64,000 nt of DNA from PALSA-1353 sp050012375 (GTDB taxonomy: Bacteria > Planctomycetota > Phycisphaerae > Tepidisphaerales > Tepidisphaeraceae): NCBI GenBank assembly GCA_050012375.1, contig JBEKHH010000009.1:1-64000 (forward strand), given 5' to 3'. The position numbers were made by a program, and so were the translations under genes. The notes below the pieces were generated by a model. That model was not told the DNA's origin. It made no database searches and worked only from the letters and a program-made list of their open reading frames with translations. Below, piece by piece: positions 16,315 through 24,699 of the stretch; position 1 is the first letter of the stretch, and each line of letters starts with the position of its first letter.

Positions 16315-17157
16315 ATGCGGAACAAGATGCGGATCGTGGGAATCAGCGCGCTGGTTCTGCTGGCGGCGATCGTGGGGACACCGGCAACGACGGCGGTAGC
16401 CGCAGAGAGTAGCGGGGCCAGCACTTTGTCGCTACCTGCGCGGGAATTCAACTCGAAGCTGGCGCTTGAGGTATTTTTGGCTCCTCCTGGCGACGACTTC
16501 TTTTCGCGTCCGATATCCTTGGGCCGGACGCCAGCGGGAAAGCCTCTGACCATTCCTGCCGGCAGATTGTGGTATCTAGCTCCGGATTCCACAGTGGATC
16601 GGCAACTCCTGATGCAGGAGATGAACGCCCAGCGAATTCCAGGTCTAGATTTTAGGGAGGCGGCGTCCGACAACGATTTGGCGCTTCTCACGGATCTCAG
16701 GGATCTGCGCCTGTTACTTGCGGCTGGCCCTGGCGTGACGGATGCGGGGTTGGAGTATCTCAAGGGGCTGACGGCCCTGCAATGGCTCAGCTTGGCGAAT
16801 ACGCACGTGACGGACGGGGGGTTGGAGCATCTCAAGGGGCTGACGGCCCTGCAACGGCTCGACGTGTCGCGTACGCAGGTGACGGACGCGGGGTTGGAGC
16901 ATCTCACGGGGCTGACGGCCCTGCAACTGCTCGACTTGGGCGGTACGCAGGTGACGGACGAGGGGTTGGAGCATCTCAAGGGGCTGACGGTACTGAAAGC
17001 GCTTAGCCTGGCGCACACGCATGTGACGGACGCGGGGTTGGAGCATCTCAAGGGGCTGACGGCCCTGGGATTGCTCAACTTGTCGCTGACGCAGGTGACG
17101 GACGCGGGCGTGGCAGCCCTCAAACAGGCGCTGCCTGACTGCGAGATCGGTCACTAA
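16315..17157 (+). CDS. Exported leucine-rich-repeat protein
   Basis: The 280-residue product starts with a signal peptide (RIVGISALVLLAAIVGTPATTAVA). A region of about 110 residues without a recognised domain follows, then five tandem 24-residue leucine-rich repeats (about 141-260) of the pattern GLEHLKGLTALQxLxLxxTxVTDA, and a short cap. Repeats of this type are common in planctomycete extracytoplasmic proteins and usually serve protein binding. The frame is open from 16180, but the ATG at 16315 is preceded by an excellent GGAAGGAGG site. The gene stands between inverted repeats, which suggests it arrived or moved as a unit. Confidence 0.8.
   Translation: MRNKMRIVGISALVLLAAIVGTPATTAVAAESSGASTLSLPAREFNSKLALEVFLAPPGDDFFSRPISLGRTPAGKPLTIPAGRLWYLAPDSTVDRQLLMQEMNAQRIPGLDFREAASDNDLALLTDLRDLRLLLAAGPGVTDAGLEYLKGLTALQWLSLANTHVTDGGLEHLKGLTALQRLDVSRTQVTDAGLEHLTGLTALQLLDLGGTQVTDEGLEHLKGLTVLKALSLAHTHVTDAGLEHLKGLTALGLLNLSLTQVTDAGVAALKQALPDCEIGH
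16735..17094 (+). repeat. Five tandem 72-bp repeats encoding LRRs
   Basis: Units begin at 16735, 16807, 16879, 16951 and 17023, each opening gtgacggaygsggggttgga and spaced exactly 72 bases. DNA identity between units is high, notably in ctcaaggggctgacggccct. This indicates recent duplication or gene conversion within the array. Confidence 0.9.
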
Positions 17158-17212
17158 TGGCCCGCGGCGGAACTCGGCTTGTTCTCGCCCACGCCCGGAT
17201 AGCAGGAGCCTC

Positions 17213-17275
17213 GGCTGCGCGATAATTGGCTGGCGAAGGTTTAATCATTCGCCAAGCTATTTTTAGAAGCTCTAA
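17213..17275 (-). repeat. Right, inverted copy of the repeat flanking the LRR gene
   Basis: Read on the minus strand, it begins gcttctaaaaatagcttgg and continues through a ggcgaa...ttcgcc hairpin, matching 16099-16160. The minus-strand frame ends in ASKNSLAND then stop, paralleling TSKNSLGER at the left copy. Both copies may therefore derive from ends of related elements. Confidence 0.7.
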
Positions 17276-17480
17276 CTCTCAAGAGGGGGACAGCCCCAAC
17301 TCCGTAATGCGTTTTCCAGTTACTGCCCTCTTAAGGCTGCATATCCCGGACGGACACACGCCACTTCGCGGCGACTGAAAATGATCCATTGATGCCGACC
17401 GCTCGTGATCGGCTTTTGCAAGGGCGTATCTCGCCAAGTTCGGTGCGGACGACATTTTCGGCTCTGGGCTCAATGGGTAA

Positions 17481-17624
17481 GTCGCGCAACACGGCTCGCT
17501 CGATGATCAATGCGAGACGCGGTTTTCCTTTCATGGCGTCGGCTGGGACTTCGCGCTGCTGCTGTCGATCACCGCGGTATTGACCGCAATCGGAGCCGCG
17601 CTCTTTCCGCGGCTGGCGCAATAG
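17481..17624 (+). pseudogene. Remnant of a membrane protein, possibly an ABC-2 type permease C-terminus
   Basis: After an in-frame stop at 17478-17480, the frame runs 47 codons to TAG (17622-17624). It ends with a good membrane segment, GWDFALLLSITAVLTAIGAA, followed by LFPRLAQ. This is the look of the last helix of an ABC-2 type transporter permease. No start or upstream body is present, so it is most likely a gene fragment. The rest of the 17158-17641 gap holds the right inverted repeat and nothing else recognisable. Confidence 0.4.
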
Positions 17625-17641
17625 TGGGATCGATCGTCCGC

Positions 17642-20188
17642 TCATCGTTGCCAAAGAATCTGAGCGGCTTCCAGCGGAACCCCGACGCCGGCGCAATGCG
17701 GCAAGATTCGCGGGGTATAATCCGAAGGCGGCCGGTTTGCCGGCACACTCCCACCATAGACGTAGCTGTTGGCGGCCCCCGCGAGGGATCGAATGCGCGT
17801 CATTTCTTGTCTAATCGCGGCGCCGCCGTTCATGCCGTTGGCATAGAGTTCGACTCGCACGGCATCGCCACCCAACCCGCCGAGATGAACTTGAACCTCA
17901 AAAGCGTGGCTCTGGGCATGGGTCACAACGTTCACCTCGCCAAAGCGCAACGTGGCCCATTTCTCCTTCAGCATCCGCTGCCATTCGACAATCAGCCTGC
18001 CCGTTGCCCCCTTTTTGGCGGCGCGGGCGCGATAGGCGGTCGCCGCGGGAAGATAATACTCCCGCAGATATTGGCGCACCGCACGATTCGCCGAGAATTG
18101 GGGTGTCAACCGCGCCATGCTCTCTCGAATTCGCGCGACCCAAGCTGTGGGGATGCCGTTCCGATCGCGGGCATAAAACTCCGGCGCCACCTGCCGCTCC
18201 AGCAAATCGTAAAGGGCGCCGGCTTCGGCGGCATCGACGGCCGGATCATCGCCATGCTCCTGCCCATCGCCCAGGGCCCACCCCACTTCGGGCGTGTATG
18301 CTTTCGCCCACCACCCATCTAATTCCGACAGATTGAGGCCGCCGTTGACCAGCACCTTCATCCCGCTGGTTCCGCAGGCCTCCCAAGGTCGGCGCGGGGT
18401 GTTGATCCAGACATCCACGCCCTGGACCAAACGCTCGGCCAGCAGCATGTCGTAGTCGCTCAGGAATACCACATGCGGCCGCACCTCCGGCCGGCGAACA
18501 AAATGTATCCATTCCCGGACCATGGCTTGACCCGTGTCGTCACCTGGATGCGCCTTGCCGGCAACGATGAGCTGCACCGGCCGCCGGGAATCCGAAACGA
18601 GGCGAAGCAGGCGGTCCGAATCGTGCAGCAGCAGGTTCGGTCGTTTGTAAGCCGCGAATCGCCGCGCAAATCCGAGCGTCAGCGCGTTGGGATCCAACGC
18701 GTGTTTCGCGCGATCAATCTCTTCCGGCGACGAGCCGGAAACCGCCAGTTCCCGCGGCAATCGCTGCCGCACGTATTCAACCAGGGACCGGCGCGCCGCG
18801 GCGCGGCACTGCCAAAGTGCATCGTCAGTCACTCGTCGAATGTCCTGCTCCAGTTTTTCTGTTTCTCCCATCCAGCGATCTTTGCCGGCGGCCCTCGTCC
18901 AGAGATCGTCCGCTTCGGCCGAATCCCAACTGGGCGTGTGCACGCCATTGGTGACATGACCAACCGGCACCTCCTCCAGTGGCCAGCGCGGAAACAAGGA
19001 TGAGAAAATCTGCCGGCTCACCGCCCCGTGCAACCGGCTCACCCCATTGACCGCGCCGCTGCCGCGAAGCGCCAGGTAGGCCATGTTGAAGTATTCCGAT
19101 GGATCGTTCGGATCTGCCCGGCCCAGGGCAAGCAGGTCGTGCAGCGAAATATGCAGCCGCTCCTTGGCGTACCAACCCAGGTTTAGCTCCATTAGCGCGG
19201 GACTAAATCGATCGAAACCGGCGGCGAGCGGAGTATGCGTCGTGAAGAGATTGCCGGCCCGCGTGACGGCAAGAGCCACCTCGAAGGGCTGGCCCGTCTC
19301 TTCCATGAAATTTCTCGCCCGCTCCAGCACGGCAAAAGCGGCATGCCCCTCGTTGAGATGGCAAATTTCAGGTTGAAGGCCAAGAGCGCGAAGAAGCCTG
19401 CATCCGCCCAGCCCCAGCACCAATTCCTGTTTGATGCGCAGCTCCGCGCCACCGCCGTACAGTTCGCCGGTGATTCCGCGATAAATGGGAAAATTAGCCG
19501 CGTCGTTCGTGTCCAGCAGGTAAAGTTTCACTCTGCCGACCTGCACCTCCCAGACGCGCAGCCACGTGGAATAGCCGGGCGACTTGATTTCCAATCGCAA
19601 CCACTCCCCATTGGGCTGGCGCAGCGGCGTGATCGGCAACTGGTCCGGATCGTTGTACGGGAAAAGTGTCTGCTGCGATCCGCTCCTGTCGATAGCCTGC
19701 CGAAAATACCCCTGCTGATAGAGCAACCCGATGCCGACGACCGGCACGCCCAGATCGCTGGCTGCCTTGAGCTGATCGCCCGCGACATTTCCAAGTCCTC
19801 CTGAATAGATGGGCAGCGCTTCGCTCAGCATGTATTCCATGCTGAAATAGGCGATGCAACTCAGCGGCGACTGCGCATGTTGCCGTGCAAACCAAGCAGT
19901 GCCTTCCATCGCTTGCCGCCTGGCTTTGACAAGCTCGTTGACCCTCGTCCGAAAGGCGGTGTCACTCATCGTGCGCGCAAGCTGCTCGCGCGCGACGGTT
20001 TGCAGCACCACCCACGGATTGTGCGTCAACTCCCATAGCACCGGATCAAGCTGACGCCACAACACATCGGCGCCGTGATTCCAGCAAGAGCGCATGTCCA
20101 GGGCCAGTTCGGCCAGTGAATCGAATCCATCCACATCCGCAGCTTGAGCGGTAAAGATCGAGGTTGCGACGGGTTTCTGATTGCTCAT
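17642..20188 (-). CDS. glgP: Alpha-glucan (glycogen) phosphorylase, GT35
   Basis: The enzyme releases glucose-1-phosphate from glycogen using phosphate and pyridoxal phosphate. The 848-residue product has the DUF3417-type N-terminal domain of the actinobacterial/archaeal phosphorylase branch. It then shows YFSMEYMLSEALPIYSGGLGNVAGD and HLNEGHAAF. The PLP-lysine region is RRPWEACGTSGMKVLVNGGL, in place of the EASGTSNMK of the classical branch. The start at 20188 has an AAGGAG site. It is followed upstream by an alcohol dehydrogenase gene on the same strand, only 40 bases away, so the two may be co-transcribed. Confidence 0.93.
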   Translation of the reverse strand: MSNQKPVATSIFTAQAADVDGFDSLAELALDMRSCWNHGADVLWRQLDPVLWELTHNPWVVLQTVAREQLARTMSDTAFRTRVNELVKARRQAMEGTAWFARQHAQSPLSCIAYFSMEYMLSEALPIYSGGLGNVAGDQLKAASDLGVPVVGIGLLYQQGYFRQAIDRSGSQQTLFPYNDPDQLPITPLRQPNGEWLRLEIKSPGYSTWLRVWEVQVGRVKLYLLDTNDAANFPIYRGITGELYGGGAELRIKQELVLGLGGCRLLRALGLQPEICHLNEGHAAFAVLERARNFMEETGQPFEVALAVTRAGNLFTTHTPLAAGFDRFSPALMELNLGWYAKERLHISLHDLLALGRADPNDPSEYFNMAYLALRGSGAVNGVSRLHGAVSRQIFSSLFPRWPLEEVPVGHVTNGVHTPSWDSAEADDLWTRAAGKDRWMGETEKLEQDIRRVTDDALWQCRAAARRSLVEYVRQRLPRELAVSGSSPEEIDRAKHALDPNALTLGFARRFAAYKRPNLLLHDSDRLLRLVSDSRRPVQLIVAGKAHPGDDTGQAMVREWIHFVRRPEVRPHVVFLSDYDMLLAERLVQGVDVWINTPRRPWEACGTSGMKVLVNGGLNLSELDGWWAKAYTPEVGWALGDGQEHGDDPAVDAAEAGALYDLLERQVAPEFYARDRNGIPTAWVARIRESMARLTPQFSANRAVRQYLREYYLPAATAYRARAAKKGATGRLIVEWQRMLKEKWATLRFGEVNVVTHAQSHAFEVQVHLGGLGGDAVRVELYANGMNGGAAIRQEMTRIRSLAGAANSYVYGGSVPANRPPSDYTPRILPHCAGVGVPLEAAQILWQR

Positions 20189-20228
20189 AAGATTGCGCGA
20201 CTCCTTGGAATTCCAGTTCGTTTCTTGC

Positions 20229-21248
20229 TCATGAGAACTCTTTCAATACAAGGACGCCCGAACCACGAATCGCGTCATGCTTGAGGAGTTGCAGAGCGCG
20301 GTTGGCGTCGGTCAGGGCAAAGGAGGTTGTCTGCGGCCGCAACGGCACTTCGGCCGCGATCTTCAGCAGTTCCTCCCCGTCCTTCCGCGTGTTTGCCGTT
20401 ACGCTCCGAAGATTCTTCTCGTGAAACAGATGCCGCTCGTAGTTGAGTCTCGGGACATCGGTCAGATAAATGCCGGCCAGCGCCAGGGTACCGCCCCAGT
20501 CCAGCGTCTCCAATGCCGGTGGGACCAGATCTCCAACCGGTGCGAACAATATGGCGCTGTCGAGAAGTTCCGGCGGCTTCGCATCCGCGCCGCCGACCCA
20601 ATCGGCCCCCATTTCGCGCGCCAGCGATTGATGCCTCTCGTCGCGCGTCATCACGTACACGGCGCACCCCCAATGTCGCGCCACTTGGATCACGATGGAA
20701 GCTGATGACCCGAAACCGAAAAGCCCCAACCGACAGCCCGGCTTGACCTCCGCCCTGCGCAGCGCGCGGTACCCGATAATCCCCGCGCAAAGCAGCGGCG
20801 CCGCCGCGATGGCGTCGAGCGCGGCGGGCAACGCGTAGGCAAAGTCTTCGCGCACAAGCGCGTACTCGGCGTAACCCCCGTTCTCGTCGTATCCCGTAAA
20901 TTTGGCCGAGGGACAGAGATTTTCGTTGCCCCCGCGGCAATATCGGCATTGGCCGCACGTGGACCGGAGCCAGGCGATGCCGACGCGATCACCCCGCTTG
21001 AAGCGTACCGCTCCGGGGCCGCATTCCTGCACCAAGCCGACGATCTGATGGCCGGGAATGACGTTGGGTCGGTGCGACACCAGTTCCCCCTCCACCACGT
21101 GGAGGTCCGTGCGGCAGATTCCGCAGGCTTCCACTCGAACCAGAACCTCTCCAGGCCCCGGCTCGGGCGCCGGAAGCTCGCGCAGCGCCAGCGGGCTCGT
21201 GTCAATCGATGCAGGGTTCGTAAGCACCATCGCTCGCATAACGCTCAT
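20229..21248 (-). CDS. Zinc-dependent alcohol dehydrogenase
   Basis: A medium-chain dehydrogenase oxidising an alcohol with NAD(P). The 339-residue product has the catalytic zinc ligands in EACGICRTDLHVVEGE and IPGHQIVG, and the structural zinc cluster CGQCRYCRGGNENLC. The nucleotide fold carries LGLFGFGSSASIVIQVA in place of the usual GxGxxG; the last glycine is Ser/Ala. The sequence resembles AdhA-type enzymes that act on primary alcohols. Its upstream side adjoins the attachment site of element A, so it is the last chromosomal gene before the mobile region. Confidence 0.9.
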   Translation of the reverse strand: MSVMRAMVLTNPASIDTSPLALRELPAPEPGPGEVLVRVEACGICRTDLHVVEGELVSHRPNVIPGHQIVGLVQECGPGAVRFKRGDRVGIAWLRSTCGQCRYCRGGNENLCPSAKFTGYDENGGYAEYALVREDFAYALPAALDAIAAAPLLCAGIIGYRALRRAEVKPGCRLGLFGFGSSASIVIQVARHWGCAVYVMTRDERHQSLAREMGADWVGGADAKPPELLDSAILFAPVGDLVPPALETLDWGGTLALAGIYLTDVPRLNYERHLFHEKNLRSVTANTRKDGEELLKIAAEVPLRPQTTSFALTDANRALQLLKHDAIRGSGVLVLKEFS

Positions 21249-21351
21249 TTCCCGGCCCCTTCGCCTCTGTCGCTTACCAAGCCAAGGCCTCCATTAGATC
21301 ATGTTTTTGTTTTGAGACTCTGTGGAGCAGTTCATGCAAAACCGCGTTAGC

Positions 21352-21399
21352 GGGAGCACCAGGATTCGAACCTGGGACCAAGGGTTTATGAGACCCCTG
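21352..21399. repeat. Left attachment site (48-bp direct repeat)
   Basis: Identical over 48 bases to 49713-49760, which is the 3' two thirds of the tRNA-Met gene up to and past the anticodon. Beyond base 21399 the two copies diverge. This is the displaced tRNA end expected on the far side of elements integrated in a tRNA gene. Confidence 0.93.
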
Positions 21400-21591
21400 A
21401 ATGATGGACGCAACGACCTGCGGAATCAACAACTTGCGCCAACCGAGGAAAATCGCTTGTCACCTGACTTGTCACCCGCCGCGCACCAAGACGCTGACCT
21501 GACTACGGTGACTGCGGCTTGGCCGACATTGGCCATTGACGTGCGTAAAATGATCGTCGGCGTGGTGCAAGCTACGCGAAAGGTGGAATAA
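21352..21591 (+). pseudogene. Detached C-terminal tail of integrase Int1
   Basis: From the attachment core the frame Gly-Ser-Thr-Arg-Ile-Arg-Thr-Trp-Asp is open for 79 codons to TAA (21589-21591). It contains NRLSPDLSP and ends in a tail ADLTTVTAAWPTLAIDVRKM followed by IVGVVQ. Int1 at the other end of the element reads the same core in the same frame (codon 493 onward). Joining the two ends thus yields a continuous 571-codon integrase. Here the segment has no body of its own; the ATG at 21322 belongs to flanking chromosome. Confidence 0.75.
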
Positions 21592-21599
21592 GACATCGT

Positions 21600-22634
21600 T
21601 CATTGAACCCCCGCAAGCGATCCTGTCGCGAGAAGGATGAAGCTGCCGACGGCATCTTGATCCAACATGGTCGTAACTCGTGAGCCAACCGCTTTAGGTT
21701 TCATTGCGGCTATGAGCTTGCTGAATTGATCGTTGACCGCCGCCATCATGGCGTTTTGCTGCGGGTTGACTCCCTTTTCATCCGCGGAGCTCTCCTTGAT
21801 CTTCTCACGCCAGTTCGCGAAGCCAGCATTCATGTAATCTGAGAGGGTATCGGCTGACTTGGCATCCGCGCATTGAAAACTCCAAGCGACGGACCCCTTC
21901 GGTGAGATACAGAGAGAAATCGAAGTCACTGATATGGAAATCAAAGGCGAGTTGGAAGGAGCATCGCCGAGCGGAGATTCGCCGGTCATCATGCAATAAA
22001 TAAAACCGGACGGAGTCCAATTCAGCAGATTTCCCGGAAGGGCAGCACGAACTGCCGCGCTTCTGCCAGGGTCCAAGGCGTCGGCCCATTCGGGCCGTGG
22101 GTGAGCCAACGGATTGTCCGTTTTTTCCGACCCGGACCACGAAAAGACCAAAGATTTTCCCACGAGCGTACTCTGCTGCGGGATCGACACCCATTCGAGC
22201 GAGTTGAATGCACGGATCGTCTTCTCCAATTCGTCGGGATTGGCGCCGTCAAGCGGAACAATCACCTCGTCCAATTCAATCTGTCCATTCCAACCTCCAA
22301 TCACAGCGAAAACATCTTTGCCGCCTGCAGCCTTAAAACTGGAGGTCCACTTGCTGAGCTGTGCGATGCGATTCATCGCGAGCTTCTGCTGGCGATCGCG
22401 AGATTCAGGGTTTGGAATGCACGACAATGTCGCTGCCGCGCACACATTTACCTGATCCATATTCATCGAGGAAAAGTCAAAATGGACAAGTCCACGTGGT
22501 TGAGAATCGGGAGACGGAGCAGGAGCAAGAGGAGGCGGCGGCGGAGGCGGAGAAGATAAATCGGCGGTGCGTTGGGCTGTCGCCAACGCGCCAAGAATCG
22601 TCACCAACAACATTGCAAGGATCAGTTGTCGCAT
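21600..22634 (-). CDS. Exported protein of unknown function with a proline-rich linker
   Basis: The 344-residue product has a signal peptide (ILAMLLVTILGALATAQ), a Pro-rich linker (PPPPPPPLAPAPSP, about residues 27-42) and a globular region that I do not recognise. That region contains FAVIGGWNGQIELDEVIVPL and SISLCISPKGSVAWSFQCAD. The start at 22634 follows a GAGGAG site; the frame is open to 22661. It is the leftmost gene of the element A cargo, 75 bases downstream of a multi-pass membrane protein gene on the same strand. Function unknown. Confidence 0.75.
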   Translation of the reverse strand: MRQLILAMLLVTILGALATAQRTADLSSPPPPPPPLAPAPSPDSQPRGLVHFDFSSMNMDQVNVCAAATLSCIPNPESRDRQQKLAMNRIAQLSKWTSSFKAAGGKDVFAVIGGWNGQIELDEVIVPLDGANPDELEKTIRAFNSLEWVSIPQQSTLVGKSLVFSWSGSEKTDNPLAHPRPEWADALDPGRSAAVRAALPGNLLNWTPSGFIYCMMTGESPLGDAPSNSPLISISVTSISLCISPKGSVAWSFQCADAKSADTLSDYMNAGFANWREKIKESSADEKGVNPQQNAMMAAVNDQFSKLIAAMKPKAVGSRVTTMLDQDAVGSFILLATGSLAGVQ

Positions 22635-22709
22635 GGAAAAATCTCCTCGCTTTACATTCACGATTTGCCCGGCAGCGCAAGCAAATCGCTCGCCGGTGTG
22701 TACCGCGCG

Positions 22710-24173
22710 TTACATCGATTCCGTGACGATCCATATCAAAATCACAAGCGCCACAACGGCTGCGCCGCCGATGATGCCTGCTTTTCTGACGTTGAACCCA
22801 AGGGATGCCTTGTGTCCAACCTGTTCCTGTTCTAATCGTGCGATGTTAGCAGAGTGCTCATCGACTTGCCGTTGGATTTCATTCCGCTGTCGGTAGAAGC
22901 CGGCAAGCCGGTGTTCGGCAAGATTTGCCGCCAGCACGCGAGTTCCCAAGTCTTTCAAAATCGCGTCCAAATCGTGCTGTTGACGGCGCAAAGTGGCATC
23001 GGTCGCCTTGATCCAGGCTGTCAATTCAGTGGCCTTTGTGGAATCCGCCTTCGCATCAATTCGCCCTAACTCCTCTACCGCCGCATCGTGCTGCGATTGG
23101 CTTTCTTTCATCCTTTGTCGCGCATCCAGAGCTTTTTGGCGGAGCGCTTGAAGCGTCGAGTCCGAGAAAGCTGAGACGTCGGCTGCGGCCGCGCCGCATT
23201 CAAGTGCGAGTTGATCCAACTGCTTCTTACATGCGCTAACAGCCGATTTCTCATGATGCAGACGTACCTCAACCTTACCCGCTTCAACGGCCTCTGCAGC
23301 CTTGGCTTCGGCTGTTTCGACGAATTGTATTGTGCGAGTCTTAATCGAATCCCATGTCCCACCGGCATGTGTAGATGTATCGGCGCTCGCGGAATGTTCT
23401 GACAACTGTCCGGCCGTGGTTGCGGACGACATCGGCCGGTCTGCCAGCGTCGTGGGCGCGTTACAAGTGAACCGGGCGGCAATCGCCAGGCATAAAGCGG
23501 TGCCCGATAGCGCGAAACCCAAGTCGAACCATGCAGTTTTGTGAATCGTGGCGATCATCCGCTCCAACGAGGCTCGCTGCGTATCCTGCATCGACGCGGC
23601 GCTCGCTCCCCAAGCTCGCGCAAGATCGGCCCCCATAGCTGAGGCAATCTGCGCTTGGTTGTTTGCGGTATCCGTCTTGAGTTGCGCGATCGTCTTTTCC
23701 CACTGTGCGTTCTGATCTTTCACTGCTTGCTCGGAACTGAAGCCGCTTATCCCGTAGATGATGAACAGAATTACCACCAGACCGACAGCGCAGTCCCGAA
23801 GGTCACGGCCGACTCGAGCGCCGAGTGAATTGATTTGCGCCGTGCGGATACCGCTGATAAATGCGATGGCCGCCAGCGCCGACAGAAAAACCACGCCCAG
23901 GAATGCCGGGTTGGTGTAATCTTGTGGTTTTGGCATATTCTGATCCGCACCCTGGCGAATACTCTGGGCGGCGTCGACGAGCTTTTGGTAATCCGCGTCG
24001 GACATCCCCTTCACATGCATATTCGGAGTCGTACCCAATGTGAGATTCAATCCGGTGAGAGCGGATTGATACGCCTGCGAGTCGATTCGGCACTGCGGCA
24101 GGAAGAACAGACCTGCCACGGCGGCAAGCAGAATCACGTTGATAAAGCAAATTGATTTCTGAAGATTTGACAT
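22710..24173 (-). CDS. Multi-pass membrane protein with a long coiled coil
   Basis: The 487-residue product has about five predicted membrane segments: near residues 7-25, 93-112, 128-146, 213-233 and at the extreme C-terminus (IIGGAAVVALVILIWIV). Between the fourth and last lies a charged, Ala/Glu/Gln-rich coiled coil (about 275-455), with heptads such as AEAKAAEAVEAGKVEV and RQRMKESQSQHDAAVEEL. No catalytic motif is visible. The start at 24173 has a GGGAG site and removes an unlikely leader open to 24380. It could be a scaffold or sensor; I do not recognise the family. Confidence 0.7.
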   Translation of the reverse strand: MSNLQKSICFINVILLAAVAGLFFLPQCRIDSQAYQSALTGLNLTLGTTPNMHVKGMSDADYQKLVDAAQSIRQGADQNMPKPQDYTNPAFLGVVFLSALAAIAFISGIRTAQINSLGARVGRDLRDCAVGLVVILFIIYGISGFSSEQAVKDQNAQWEKTIAQLKTDTANNQAQIASAMGADLARAWGASAASMQDTQRASLERMIATIHKTAWFDLGFALSGTALCLAIAARFTCNAPTTLADRPMSSATTAGQLSEHSASADTSTHAGGTWDSIKTRTIQFVETAEAKAAEAVEAGKVEVRLHHEKSAVSACKKQLDQLALECGAAAADVSAFSDSTLQALRQKALDARQRMKESQSQHDAAVEELGRIDAKADSTKATELTAWIKATDATLRRQQHDLDAILKDLGTRVLAANLAEHRLAGFYRQRNEIQRQVDEHSANIARLEQEQVGHKASLGFNVRKAGIIGGAAVVALVILIWIVTESM

Positions 24174-24202
24174 GGTTCGTCTCCCAATGAAGGGCGAGTT
24201 GT

Positions 24203-24568
24203 TCACTGATCGTGCCTTTTGAGGGTGACGACGGATTGCAGGGGGCCAAAGCCAGGAGGACATTGGATTGTGCCATCTGGCATCAAAGTGAGGTCGAGGG
24301 TAGTTATTGCGAGGTGCAGTTTGTTTCCATTCACCATATACGCGGAGCCCATTACGCTTCCCTGACCGCTGAGCACCCAAGCCATGCCCGGGTTTCGATC
24401 AAAGTCGATGGAATACCCAAGTCCGGGGTCGGCAGAAACGTAACTTCCATGGAGAATAGTTTGCCCGACGGTGGGTGTGGCAGGGACAACCGATGATTTC
24501 TTCAGCACCACCATCCCAACGGCGCCCAGCATCACCAGAATGAGTATTGTAATAATCAAATATCGCAT
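24203..24568 (-). CDS. Small membrane-anchored protein, unknown function
   Basis: The 121-residue product begins with a strong hydrophobic segment (YLIITILILVMLGAVGMVVL) that may be an uncleaved anchor. A small beta-rich exported domain follows with SYVSADPGLGYSIDFDRNP and SVMGSAYMVNGNKLHLAI. A ribosome site GAGGAA lies upstream. It ends 29 bases before the start of the five-helix membrane protein gene, so the two are likely co-transcribed. No known family recognised. Confidence 0.7.
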   Translation of the reverse strand: MRYLIITILILVMLGAVGMVVLKKSSVVPATPTVGQTILHGSYVSADPGLGYSIDFDRNPGMAWVLSGQGSVMGSAYMVNGNKLHLAITTLDLTLMPDGTIQCPPGFGPLQSVVTLKRHDQ

Positions 24569-24699
24569 AAGAATTCCTCCGCAATTCCAGACAATTTCTG
24601 CTGGTTCATGATTAGTTTAATAGTTACTCGTTTTCCTCGTCAGATTCCCATTGCATTGCCCCGCTCCTGAGACCAGGCATCCGACGCAGCGCCAAAGGC

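Noticed and set aside
21322..21351. ATG at 21322 as start of a real gene leading into the left att site
   Set aside because: Bases before 21352 are chromosomal flank; the open frame after it is better explained as the detached Int1 tail.
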